Origin: Maniola hyperantus
Taxonomy: Eukaryota; Arthropoda; Insecta; Lepidoptera; Nymphalidae
NCBI RefSeq assembly: GCF_902806685.2
Contig: NC_048539.1
Coordinates: 2,244,501 to 2,308,500, forward strand
Length of the DNA stretch: 64,000 nt
Direction: 5' to 3'
In this document: positions 53,885 through 63,858 of the stretch, one piece after another
Layout: each line of letters starts with the position of its first letter
How positions within the stretch are numbered: the stretch's first letter is position 1
Notes under the pieces: generated by a model
Databases searched by the model: none
The model's input: only the letters and a program-made list of their open reading frames with translations
Told to the model about the DNA's origin: nothing
Made by a program: the position numbers and the translations under genes

Positions 53885-54045
53885 TTTAAAGAATAAATTA
53901 GCCATGTTGAATGACACTTTCCTCTCCAACTAAGCGTCAAGCTTGTGCTAGGAGTAGGTACGACAATAGTGCAACGGGCGGGGTTTGAACCGTCGACCTT
54001 TTGATTTTCAGTCCACTCCAGTACCCGTTGAGCTATTGAGGCTCT
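53885..54045 (-). repeat. SINE-3 (tRNA-like head, LINE-R-like tail)
   Basis: On the minus strand: GAGCCTCAATAGCTCAACGG (box A-like), GGTCGACGGTTCAAACC (box B-like), then a short body ending TTGACGCTTAGTTGGAGAGG and GGCTAATTTATTCTTT plus oligo-A. The tail matches the end of LINE-R at 63780-63850. Confidence 0.7.
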
Positions 54046-54145
54046 AAAAATTTATACTATAAGTACGATGAACTTTTATATATTACATAAATCAAGCTAT
54101 AAATCCTATTTAATATTAAAAATGTTACAAATATTTGAACTTAAT

Positions 54146-55176
54146 TTAACTTCCTACGTTTAAGTTTATGAACTTTTTGTGCAGAGTTTTTTTGTACATA
54201 GAGGATTTTGTAACAGACACTGGATTAGTAGTAGTGAAATTTTCATGAAAAATTATGTTTTCTGTCGTCAGTTCTATATCAATTATTTTTGTTACATTTG
54301 TCTGTTCTACAACACCGTTTGTTGAATTTAAATTAGTAGCTGTTACATTATATTGTAAATTCACATCTGTAGTTAATTCATCTGTTATATTTTTAAATTC
54401 AGCTACGCGTTCCATAAATTCCATACTAGCTTTGTTCTGTTTTTCGATTTCCTTGCTCAAACTTGCTATCATTTCTAAAAAAGTGTTTTGATTCGTTGAA
54501 TTCGTTTCATGTGAGTATTTATTGATATCTGTGTTCTCATTTGTAGAGTTCATTGAGATAATACTAACCGCTGCATTATTTAAGATAGAATTTGTTTCAT
54601 TTTCTCCATCTAGCAAAAAATGTAAGTCTGTAAAGTTTACGTTTGCGTCTGTTGCAGATTCTTGGTTAACTGCTTTATCCACTTCTATGTTTAAACTAAG
54701 TCTAGTATCGTTTTTAGGTTTACCTAAAGTGCTTTCAACTAAGTTATCAATCAAAGTCTCCAGAGTAAAGTTAGCTGTATCAGTCTGATATAAGTAGATA
54801 GCCTCAACATTAACTCCATTATTATTTTCGCGTTTAGCTAATAACTTCTTGTAAACTGGCCTGTAGCTTAACGAATCATTGTCTGGATACATCGATACGA
54901 AGAACTTGGTTTGCTTTGTGTCACCACTTTTCTTATAACGACGTGCTCTATGGAACGGCGATTTTCCATGCAGCAAGTGCTTGTTCGAGGGCCATCTTGT
55001 CTTTGATATGTCTATATTCTTCTCTTTGTTCAACTTTTCTGATTTTTTATTCTTGACCTGCTCTCGTAAATTGTATTTCATTTGCAGTTTCGGCACTTTC
55101 TTGTATTTCATTACTAATTCTTTAAATGGGTTCGGCCGATGTATTAAATCATTTGTATTTGGTTTCTCTGTTGTGT
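54146..55176 (-). CDS. Unrecognised host gene, terminal coding exon
   Basis: The exon starts after the acceptor TTTATTTTCAG (55177-55187) with phase continuing from the exon at 56663-56804 (one base carried over, giving Asp) and ends at TAA 54146. It encodes about 343 residues. The first ~130 are basic (Lys/Arg-rich, with motifs such as KYKKVPKLQ and RARRYKKSG); the rest is Asn/Thr/Ser-rich with at least eight N-x-S/T sites (NFT, NST, NIT, NVT and others) and an acidic bias. A mild amphipathic stretch occurs around LEMIASLSKEIEKQNK. No transmembrane segment. The composition suggests an extracellular or secreted glycoprotein tail. A longer frame extends into the intron to an ATG at 55234, but the splice site makes that start unlikely. 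I cannot assign a family. Confidence 0.72.
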
Positions 55177-55587
55177 CTGAAAATAAATTTATACAAAGGT
55201 CATACCTATTTATTTTCAAAATTATAACAAGCATTATACAAAATCGAGTAGGTATGTAGTGAACAATAAAAGGGTTTAGATTTATTTTAGTTTTAATTTA
55301 ATGTTGTTTTTTTTAAATTTAGTAGTGTAGTAGCTTTGGAATTTGGTTTTGCTCGTGTGAAATGCGACCCAAGCGGTATACTTCAAGGTATAGTTCGGGT
55401 TCTATTAAACTGATTTTGATAGAACAAAGCGGTATGTATGTCTGACTATTTACTTTCGAAGTAAGTTGCAATTGGTTCAGCTGTAGATTTGCCCATATAT
55501 CGCCGCCGTTCTCCAAGGATCTCCACATGGCTAAAAATTTGTACCGACAACCGTTGTGGCGATTTAGATTTCGTCCGTCTATTGGGA
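55177..55587. other. Intron of the host gene
   Basis: A 69-codon minus frame (55319-55528) is present but lacks clear splice sites, so I do not call it an exon. Confidence 0.5.
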
Positions 55588-55902
55588 TTGATAGCCTAGT
55601 GGTTAGGACGTCCGCCTTCTAATCGGAGGTCGGGGTTCGATTCCGGGCACGCACCTCTAACTTTTCGGAATTATGTGCGTTATAATTAATTAAATGTCAC
55701 TTGCTTTAACGGTGAAGGAAAACATCGTGAGGAAACCTGCATGCCTGAGAGTTCTCCATAATGTTCTCAAAGGTGTGTGAAGTCTATCAATCCGCACATG
55801 GCCAGCGTGGTAGACTATGGCCAAAACCCTTCTCACTCTGAGAGGAGACCCGCGCTCTGTAGTGAGCCGGCCATGGGTTAATCATGATGATGATGATGAA
55901 CC
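55588..55902 (+). repeat. SINE-2, full length, in the host-gene intron
   Basis: ATAGCCTAGTGGTTAGGACG head, GGTTCGATTCCGGGCACGCA, body, and a tail ATGATGATGATGA. Confidence 0.85.
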
Positions 55903-56662
55903 TTGGATGATTACGGGGAGCTCCTTCCGATTCATTTTCAGCAGAGGGGTGTGAGGGGGGGGGGTTTGTTGTACTTAATTATTTTATTGTATTATTATGA
56001 AATATGATTTCTCTGCGCCTGCATGGTTACTAAATAATCAGCATCATGGTTACTAATAATTCATCATAGACAGCAATATTTAAAATGTTAATAATCATAA
56101 ATTATCATCAGAATGTGGCGATTTAGATTCCGTCCGTCTATTCTATTGGGAAGTCTTCCAATGCTACAAATGATGTAGAATTTTGAGTTACCTACAGAGG
56201 CGTATCTAGCCCTAGTGGCGCCCGTGTGCAACCACCACGTGTGTACCCTGGCGCCCTCTAGTCTAGTAGGAGCAGGGTCAAAATGGAATACTAACAGTTA
56301 TATTTTGTTTGTTCTGAACAAACAAACAGAACGAGTCCCCTAGGGCCATAAGCCAAGATTGGCAGGCCCAAGTCGGTGTAATTCCGACTTAAAAATAGTC
56401 ACCAGGGCACAAAGTTGCCCTGCGTCCCACCCGGGTAAGGAGGCCATGCCTCGAGGCCCGTACCCCCGCTTGGCCGTTCCGGCCAAACGGAGAAGACCCG
56501 CACAACAAAAGTTAAATTTTCAAACGGATTTTTTTTTTTATATAAAGAATATTAGCCATGTTAAATGACAAATATTGCCCTTTCCTATTTTAAAAATTAG
56601 ACCCGGCGCCCGTGTGCGCCGCACACCCTGCACCATAGGTAAAGATGCCTCTGGTTACCTAC
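55903..56662. other. Intron sequence with LINE-like GC-rich fragment
   Basis: 56345-56500 is the reverse complement of the 46435 fragment (CCCACCCGGGTAAGGAGGCC). 56540-56575 carries a LINE-R/SINE-3 tail scrap (AAGAATATTAGCCATG). A G-run lies at 55957-55966. Confidence 0.5.
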
Positions 56663-56804
56663 CTCCATATGCCGTCAGTATGTCAGGTCTCTCCAATAAA
56701 TCGTTCACTATATCCCTGTCATCCATTCCGAACGTTGCAGCTTTCCTTGTACTCTCATAACTAACTTTCGGCACGGGATTCATCATAAACGTGGTTTCCT
56801 CCAT
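56663..56804 (-). CDS. Unrecognised host gene, penultimate exon
   Basis: 142 bases between an acceptor (TTTTATTTCTCTAAAG) and a donor (GGAG|GTAGGT). In phase with both neighbours it encodes 47 complete codons, beginning MEETTFMMNPVPKVSYES and ending near LERPDILTAYG. The composition is typical of a real protein, with no repeats, and the phase fit (0 in, 1 out) on both sides is the main support. The Met at the first codon could be an alternative start, but the upstream exon is open in the same phase. Confidence 0.75.
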
Positions 56805-56902
56805 CTTTAGAGAAATAAAAACAATAAAATTATAAGATTACCTACTCTACCTATAAGGAGACCTACGCTATTAAATTTCTACTAAATCTTCTTTCTACAT
56901 TT

Positions 56903-57036
56903 TATTTATTTATTCAGATACAAGTTAGCCCTTGACTTCAATCTCACCTGGTGGTAAGTGATGATGCAGTCTAAGATGATAGCGGGCTAACTTGGAAGGG
57001 GTATGGCAGTTTTTATTAAACCCATACCCCATACAT
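56903..57036 (-). repeat. SINE-1 3' fragment
   Basis: TTCAGATACAAGTTAGCCCT, ATCTCACCTGGTGGTAAGTG and GGTATGGCAGTTTTTATTAA; no head. Confidence 0.7.
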
Positions 57037-57049
57037 CACACTAATCTTA

Positions 57050-57489
57050 CTATCCTACTAATATTATAAATGTGAAAGTGTGGATGTTTGGATGTTTGTC
57101 ACGCAAAAACGGCCGAACGGATTTGGATGCAATTTGGAATGGAAATAGATTATACCCTGGATTAACACATAGGCTACTTTTTATGCCGGAAAATCAAAGA
57201 GTTTCCACGGGATTTTTAATAACCTAATTCCACGCGGACGAAGTCGCAGGCATCAGCTAGTATTATATAGTGTGTGTGTGTGTGTGTCTGTGTGTGTTTG
57301 TGTGTGTGTGTATGTCTGTTACTCTTTCATACAAAAACTACTGAATGGATTTAGCTGAAATTTGAAATGGAGATAGCATATAGGTACCCTGACTTAAAGC
57401 TTGATTAATTTCATCCCGGAAAATCAAAGAATTCCCGCGGGATTAAAAACCTATATCCACACGGACGAAGTCGCCGGTATCATTTAGTA
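57050..57489 (-). repeat. Two adjacent family A3 repeats separated by a TG microsatellite
   Basis: 57050-57263 (AATATTATAAATGTGAAAGT, TGTCACGCAAAAACGGCC, CGCGGACGAAGTCGC) and 57268-57489 (ACTGAATGGATTTAGCTGAA, CACACGGACGAAGTCGC), with a (TG)n run at 57268-57312. Confidence 0.7.
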
Positions 57490-57845
57490 TTTGATAAACT
57501 AAGTTGACGAAAATATTAATCTTATCACCAACGAAAAATATTAACGAACGATTTAAAAGATTGAACTTGTAAATTTATTTTTGGATAAAATCCTTTCGTG
57601 TTTGCATTTGACTCTATCCAGGAATTTTTCAACTTGTGACACTGTGATTTTATTTCAGTTGTTAATACCTAAACCAAAGCCTAAACTGAACTAAATTGAC
57701 TGGTTTTAAAGTAGTGCTTTCCTTTTTCTTGGGGAACATTGTGAAAGGAATAGCAGTACTTTGGTAGACCTGTCGTTCAGAGATTGCAATAGCCGAAAAA
57801 GCACTAAAGCCCTGTCAAATAAACCTATTATTCTTTCTTTCTTAC

Positions 57846-58060
57846 CTTCTTCCTCTCCGTTTTTTTCAAACATCCATTAGGGTAACAGTAAGTGGGGTGT
57901 TGGTAACATATTTGTATGCAGACGCAAGCCGGCGGCGTGTTGTGGAACTCAGTGAATATGAGGTCGAAGAAACGCTCTATGAGAGCTGTACTGCTGAGAC
58001 TGTCGCACTGACTCAGTTTGGAAGGCTGCGGGTTTATTGCTATGTACTGGCCTTTGCATA
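57846..58060 (-). CDS. Unrecognised host gene, Cys-containing exon
   Basis: 215 bases from the acceptor TTGTCTTGTTTCAG to the donor GAAGAAG|GTAAGA. The frame that joins the next exon is fully open (2 bases plus 71 codons). It starts CKGQYIAINPQPSKLSQC and includes a run of cysteines (CVC, C, C, C within ~20 residues), suggesting a disulfide-rich extracellular module. No Met is present in this frame, so at least one earlier exon must exist, upstream on the minus strand or beyond the window. I do not recognise the domain. The three exons together give roughly 460 residues. Confidence 0.72.
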
Positions 58061-58204
58061 CTGAAACAAGACAATGTTCACATACCCGATTAGGTACTCA
58101 TTATCATCATCATGATCAAAGAGGGAAAGATTTTTTATCTAACCGATAACAACCAAAAAAAACTCAGCAGTTTTTCTTTTCAAATCTTATAACTTGCTAG
58201 TTAG

Positions 58205-58470
58205 ATCATCATCACATCGTCATGATAAACCAATTGCCAGCGTACTACTGGCCTCCTCTAAGAATGAAAGGTGTTTAGGCCGTAGTCCGCTACGCTGGCC
58301 CAGTGCGGATTGGTAGATTTAACATCCCTTAAAGAATAATATGGAAAACTCTCAGGTATGCAGGTTTCCTCACGATGTAGCCTTCACCGTTAAAGGTCTG
58401 CAATTGATAATATATTGGATTGCTGAAAACGTACATGATATAGCCCCGAAAAGATGGAGGCTATCAAACT
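58205..58470 (-). repeat. SINE-2, decayed
   Basis: CATGATAAACCAATTGCCAG, CGTAGTCCGCTACGCTGGCC, CTCAGGTATGCAGGTTTCCT and TAGCCTTCACCGTTAAAG. Confidence 0.6.
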
Positions 58471-58481
58471 AACACAAAATC

Positions 58482-59022
58482 CGGCCAAGTGCGTGGCGGG
58501 CCACGCGCAGTGTAGGGTTCCGTAGTCACAATCCTCGAAAAACAGATGTAACTCCTTAACCTGTGAACCCTACTTAGCCATGATAGTTTTCCTTTAAAAT
58601 TGATTATATATACTACTGCTGTGAATTTTTTCACGTCCCTATATACTACCATTTGGCTGATAGAGGGGGGAACACTTGACTCTAATAAAAATTAACACTT
58701 TAAAACATCATATTTTACAAACGGATCTAGTATTCAAAAAATGATGTTCCCAGACCTAGGGAATTTTAAAAGACCTATAGAACGATACCCCACACTATGG
58801 GGTAGACGAGAAAAAAAAAGTTCACCCCCACTTTTTTGTATGGGAGCTACCCTAGAAAAAATATATTTATCAAAATTTTATTTCACCACTTTGTCGGCGT
58901 GATTAATATTAATTCCCATTCCAAATTACAGATTTCTAGCACTAATAGTCTCCGAGATTAACCGAGGACGGACGGACATGTCGAAACTATAAGGGTTCCT
59001 TGTTTACTACGGAACCCTAAAA
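58482..59022 (+). repeat. Family B2 repeat, full length
   Basis: ATCCGGCCAAGTGCGTGGCG to TTGTTTACTACGGAACCCTA. Collinear, inverted, with 49964-50508 (for example CATGATAGTTTTCCTTTAAA and CTTTGTCGGCGTGATTAATA). Confidence 0.78.
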
Positions 59023-59276
59023 AGTAAGTACTTTACCTTCAAATAAAGTGCCAAGCATCATATAAACAGCTGTTTTCATTGTAGCAGGTATTTCTCAGAA
59101 ACTAGTTAGCAAAACTAGAACAAAAATTGGTTATTAATAATCATAATTTTCCATTAAATAATACCTACTATCTAATATGTACTAAATGACAATGCAGAAA
59201 TCATGATTCTGTATTATAATACAGTATGTAACTCGTTTTTCTAGTCAGTTTCTTAAGTCTATTCTTACTCTATGCT

Positions 59277-59495
59277 TAAGGAAAAAAGGAACCCTTATAG
59301 GATCACTTTGTTGTCTCGTTGTCTGCCTGTCTGTCTGTCCGTCTGTTTGTCGTGTCTGTCAAGAAACCCTATAGGAATAAATCCCCCCCCCCCCCCCCCC
59401 ATAGGTTACAGATTAGCCCATTTCCATATTACACTGCATCATCACTTATCACCAGGTGAGATTGCAGTCAAGGGCTTACTTGTATCTGAATAATA
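59277..59495. repeat. B1 scrap, poly-C run and SINE-1 tail
   Basis: 59277-59372 is a B1 end with a TGTC run (minus). 59384-59400 is an uninterrupted run of C. 59428-59495 is the SINE-1 end (CATCATCACTTATCACCAGG). Confidence 0.65.
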
Positions 59496-59834
59496 AATAT
59501 ATAAATAAATAAACTCTATTTTGAAACATACTTATGTAGTTAAGTCCCAAAAATAAACTAACTATTCACTAATCAGTACAATAAAACAACGACCACTTAC
59601 TTTCTCTAGTAGTAAGAGTGCATGTATTTTTCAAGAAGTCGAAACATCGTTAAAAATTCAAGAGGTATTTCCTGGAACGGGTCGTTTATCTGTATCGGAC
59701 TTCAACGACTGCGGGTAACAGAAACTTTGCGGAAATCGCGTGCACGTACTTTGCCGATATCGATAAGCAAAACGACTTAAGAGGAGACATTTGAACCTAA
59801 AGTATACGAAAAACTCACCCTATTATTAAAATTA

Positions 59835-60053
59835 CTATCTGATGCCCGCGACTTCGTACGCGTAGATTTAGGTTCATAAAAATTCCATGGGAACTTTTTA
59901 ATTTTCCGGGATAAAAAGTAGCCTATGTCACTCTCCAGATCGAAAATATACCCATGCAAAAAATCACATCGATCTGTTGCTCTGTTGCAACGTGATTGAA
60001 TGGCAAACCAACAATTCAACAAATAAACACACTTTCGCATTTATAATATTATG
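59835..60053 (+). repeat. Family A2 repeat
   Basis: CTGATGCCCGCGACTTCGTA, TAGCCTATGTCACTCTCCAG, TGCAACGTGATTGAATGGCA and TTCGCATTTATAATATTATG. Confidence 0.7.
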
Positions 60054-60167
60054 GGTAGTAATTAATGGGTCATTAATTGACTTACCAACCCCCAATATCT
60101 AGCAATTTGGCATAAGCGACTTTAAATTGCAAGCAATGTAAAACCTCTAATGCCTGGTAAGTAATAA

Positions 60168-60418
60168 ATCCTACTAATATTATAAATGTGAAAGTGTGGA
60201 TGTTTGGATGTTTAGATGTTTGGATGTTTGGATGTTTGGATGTTTGTTACTCAATCACGCAAAAACAGCTGAACGGATTTGGATAAAATTTGGAATGGAG
60301 ATAGATTTTACCCTGGATTAAGACATAGGCTACTTTTTATCCCGGAAAATCAAAGAGTTCCTGCGGCATTTTCAAAAACCTAATTCCACGCGGACGAAGT
60401 CACGGGAATCAGCTAGTT
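60168..60418 (-). repeat. Family A3 repeat with GGATGTTT tandem units
   Basis: ACTAATATTATAAATGTGAA, then TGTTTGGA repeated about five times (60199-60245), CAATCACGCAAAAACAGCTG, and the CGCGGACGAAGTC core. Confidence 0.75.
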
Positions 60419-60479
60419 ATAAATAAAGAAAAAGGTTTATTTCTTAAATTTTCCCACACATCATACATGTTATAACAGC

Positions 60480-60680
60480 TAAGAGGTTATCCCGGCGCTT
60501 CCTTCAATTTGAGCAAATGGTGTCTTGTAAAACACCGATAGGCCGGCAACTTTTCGGCGGTGACAGCAGAGAACGTTGCGCAAAGCTACTCCCCTGCGAG
60601 GGGAGGGATCGTGTTGCTTATTGAAGACGTACATTGCTGATATCCTGTTTGGAAAAATAAACGAGTTTCAATGGAAATTG
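60480..60680 (-). pseudogene. LINE RT C-terminal scrap
   Basis: The minus-strand frame reads CHRRKVAGLSVFYKTPF, resembling the HRR-V-x-LSVFY motif near the end of LINE RT ORFs. Short and broken, related to 16330-16860. Confidence 0.5.
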
Positions 60681-60794
60681 TTTTCGAGTGTACAATCTCA
60701 TTGACGTCGGTCGTCGGTACAACTCCGTGGGAATTGTATTTATTTCGATACACTATACCCAATCCGCGGAATAAACCTAGTTTTTATTTATCTT

Positions 60795-60905
60795 CTGTAC
60801 ATGGTATAAAATAAAGTCGCTTCCCGCTGTCTGTATGTATGAACGCGTAGATCTTTTAAACTACGCAACGGATTTTAATGCGGTTTTCACCAATAGATAA
60901 AGTCC
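60795..60905 (-). repeat. End of the CCCCGGC-headed repeat
   Basis: TAAAATAAAGTCGCTTCCCG, CGTAGATCTTTTAAACTACG and TGCGGTTTTCACCAATAGAT; matches 36900-37010. Confidence 0.6.
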
Positions 60906-61324
60906 ACACTAACAATCTAAATGCGAAAGTGTGTCTGTTTGTTTATCTGTTAGTCTGTCTCTCTGTGTGTTTTCCTTTTCCTTTTCACTGACCATAATAT
61001 TATGTTTAACCGAATTTGACAGAGATAGCTTGCAACCCGGAGACGGACATATATAGTCTACTTTTATGACGTGAAATCGAAGAGTTCTTACAGGATTTTG
61101 AATTTAAAACCAAACAAAAATTAATTAAACACATAAACATTAGATTTTTTTGGAACGAACCAGTGATAAAATTCATTTGATGATTCAAAAACACTATACT
61201 TGTAAAAGTTTTTTTGAATTAAAAAATATTCTATTCAATTTCTGTTTGACAATTTTAAGGATGACAATTGTAAGGATTAATTGTGGTCCAAGCTCTGTCT
61301 CTTAGCTTGAAAGATGGAAATAAT
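60906..61324. other. Decayed A-family piece, no gene
   Basis: 60912-61090 has scattered A1 similarity (AATGCGAAAGTGTGTCTGTT, AGAGATAGCTTGCAACCCGG). Confidence 0.45.
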
Positions 61325-61550
61325 CTAAATATATAAAATAAAAAGGTGACTGACTGACTGACTGACTGATCTATCAACGCACAGCTCAAACTTCTGGAAG
61401 GATCGGGCTGAAATTGGGCATGTAGATAGCTATGATGATGTAGGCATCTGCTAAGAAAGGATTTTTGAAAATTCAACCCCTAAGGGGGTGAAATAGGGGT
61501 TTGAAATTTGGGTAGTCGACGCGGACGGAGTCGCGAGCATAAGCTAGTTG
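61325..61550 (-). repeat. Family A4 repeat, full length
   Basis: AAATATATAAAATAAAAAGG, GACT repeats, GATCTATCAACGCACAGCTC, CCCCTAAGGGGGTGAAATAG and GGAGTCGCGAGCATAAGCTA. Confidence 0.75.
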
Positions 61551-61747
61551 GATATAATCTCAATTAAAGTGAATCGCAAGTTCCATTGTAAATGGACCTT
61601 TACTATCGTAGGCTATATATAAGTATGTACCTACAGGCTCATCACCTAAATACATAATCGACCGTCTTTACTTTTATAGCCTACTTTATGGGTTCCCCTC
61701 CCATTGTTACTCTGAGTCTGCGTACACGCCTTCCCATATTTACAAAA

Positions 61748-61947
61748 CTAGTGAATGCCCACGACTTCGTCCGTGTGGATTTAGGTATTTTGTCCGGGAC
61801 ATAAAGTAGCCTATATCATTCCCCTTGATGTAAGCTAACTCTGTACCTACCAAACTTTATGAAAATCATTGAGACTGTTGGACCGTGAAAACTAGCAGAC
61901 AGACAGACATACAGACACACTTTCACATTTATAATATTAAGGATGGA
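61748..61947 (+). repeat. Family A1 repeat
   Basis: ACTAGTGAATGCCCACGACT, AAAGTAGCCTATATCATTCC and GCAGACAGACAGACATACAG to TTATAATATTAAGGATGG. Confidence 0.7.
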
Positions 61948-62165
61948 ATATGGATTATATCTCCGATATTATTTGTCTGGGCTAATTTCACTGTTAATGA
62001 TTTATTGATACTAAAAGGGTATCAATTCCAAAAATTGAATTCAATGTCAAAATACGAATAAAAGTGTATATACCAGTTTGAAGATATGGCTTAGTTTATA
62101 CACACACATTAAGTGCTGATTAACCGCGAGGTAAACGTTCTTCAGCGCCATCTATTGCTCTGCTC
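61948..62165 (-). repeat. Interspersed repeat shared with 48862-49140
   Basis: Reverse complement of that copy: TTATTGATACTAAAAGGGTA, AACCGCGAGGTAAACGTTCT, CAGCGCCATCTATTG. Confidence 0.65.
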
Positions 62166-62167
62166 CG

Positions 62168-62582
62168 CCACCTCTGTACCAAATTTCATCAAAATCGGTT
62201 GAACTGTTGGGCCGTGAAAAGCTAGCAGACAGACAGACAGACACACTTTCGCATTTATAATATTAGTATGGATATTATGATCAGGCGTTATGACGTCCGC
62301 CTCTTATTCAAGATGTCGGGGATTCGATTCCGGGCACGCACCTCTTATTTTTCGGGGTTATGTGCGTTTTAAGAAATTAAATATCACTCGCTTTAACGGT
62401 GAAAGAAAACATCGTGAGGAAACCTGCATCCCTGAGAGTTCTCCATAATGGTCTCAATGGTGTGTGAATCCGGCAATCCGCACTGGGTCAACGTGGTGAA
62501 CTATGGCTTAAACCGTTCTCATTCCGAGAGGAGACCTGTGCTCATTAGTGGGCTGGTGATAGGTTAATCATGATGATGATGA
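62168..62582 (+). repeat. A1 3' half followed by SINE-2
   Basis: 62168-62273 ends TTATAATATTAGTATGGAT. 62275-62582 is a SINE-2 with GGGATTCGATTCCGGGCACG and the ATGATGATGA tail. Confidence 0.7.
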
Positions 62583-63514
62583 AATTATTATCGTCAATCG
62601 AACATAAATTTAAAGCCATCTGTTTTTTCTTGCAATATAGTTTATTTATTTATTCTATTGTTCTATTGAGTTAATTTATGACACGTGTAAGGGACTAACT
62701 ACACTTAATTAGCTGAATGAGGAGGTTTTCAGGCAACGTTTGAGAAATTTTTTATAGTTGGCGCTGAAAACTACCACCACTAAAGATTAAAAATAATACC
62801 TATATCTAAATCATCTATGCTTTAAATTTTTAAATTTAAATCGGATGCGAAATTAATAAATTACTTCTATTATAGTTCACAGATTTTGTGGGGAAGAAAC
62901 GTAAGGAAAATTGCAGTGCACGCTAGCTCTTACTCTTCTAAAAGGAGGCTACGCCTCGAGGCCCGTACCCCTGAGAAGACCCTGTCGTCGTCATTTAGCT
63001 TTGGTCCATAGAAAACACTAGTTCTGTATGGAGTTCTGTATGCGTTCGCATCCGTTCAGCTTTCCGCGTCTATTCAGCTTTCGCGGCAAACCTGCATAAA
63101 ATGAGGACAAGTTTGTTATTATTATGCGCGCGCATGCAACGCCAGTGTTCAGCGCTGTCCCCAATTTCAACGTCGAGGACGCACAGAAGCGAAACAGCGC
63201 TAAAAACTGGCGTTAGCATGCTAGCAGACGTACGGTGCTGGACGCGGCTGATAGAAGTGGAAATGTGTGTAACCAATATCGTTCAGCGCAGAGGCGGATT
63301 AAATGTCGAGAGCGCCCTAGGCAAGCCCCTCATATAGGCGCCCCTCTAACAGCCATATTAAAAAAATTACTAACTTCGAAAGAACGAGGAATCGTCTCAT
63401 TGCATAGCTGGTAGTTGGTGATTATACTATTTATGTGAACGAGTGAAGAATATCACGTCATGATAAAAAAAAAACTTTTTTATTCGAATAAACTTTTACA
63501 AGTACTTACGAATA
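62583..63514. other. No recognised gene
   Basis: 62945-62985 is a scrap of the GC-rich LINE-like fragment (GGAGGCTACGCCTCGAGGCC). Overlapping 60-80 codon frames at 63070-63337 are not convincing. Confidence 0.4.
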
Positions 63515-63858
63515 GTCGGATGCATCTACCACTGATTCGGAATGCCTTTCCTACCGAGAAGAACCAGCAAGAAACTCGGCGGTTGCTCTTTTCAAATATT
63601 TGATATAGGTACAAGATTATGCCATGTATAAAATAGTATTTGCAGTCTTGTGCGTTGTCGGAACGAGCTGCAGGTCAAATCCACGCTCTTTTATCATTTA
63701 GATAATCTTCAATTGTGTAATATGCTTTTTTCAGGAGCATATTATTAATAGATTTTTTAAACTTGTGCAAAGTTAAAGTGTGTTGACGCTTAATTGGAGA
63801 GGAAAGGGGAATATTAGTCATTTAATACGGCTAATATTCTTTTTAAAAAAAAAAAAAA
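63515..63858 (+). repeat. LINE-R 3' end with oligo-A tail
   Basis: CTACCACTGATTCGGAATGC, AGAAGAACCAGCAAGAAACT, CTTTTATCATTTAGATAATC, GTTGACGCTTAATTGGAGAG and GGCTAATATTCTTTTT followed by a run of A. No ORF; only the 3' region is present. Confidence 0.6.

Noticed and set aside
55319..55528. 69-codon minus-strand ORF as an extra exon of the host gene
   Set aside because: No convincing splice sites in phase, and the neighbouring exons already join in phase without it.
63070..63337. Overlapping ORFs on both strands
   Set aside because: Short, mutually antisense, no supporting motif or splice evidence.
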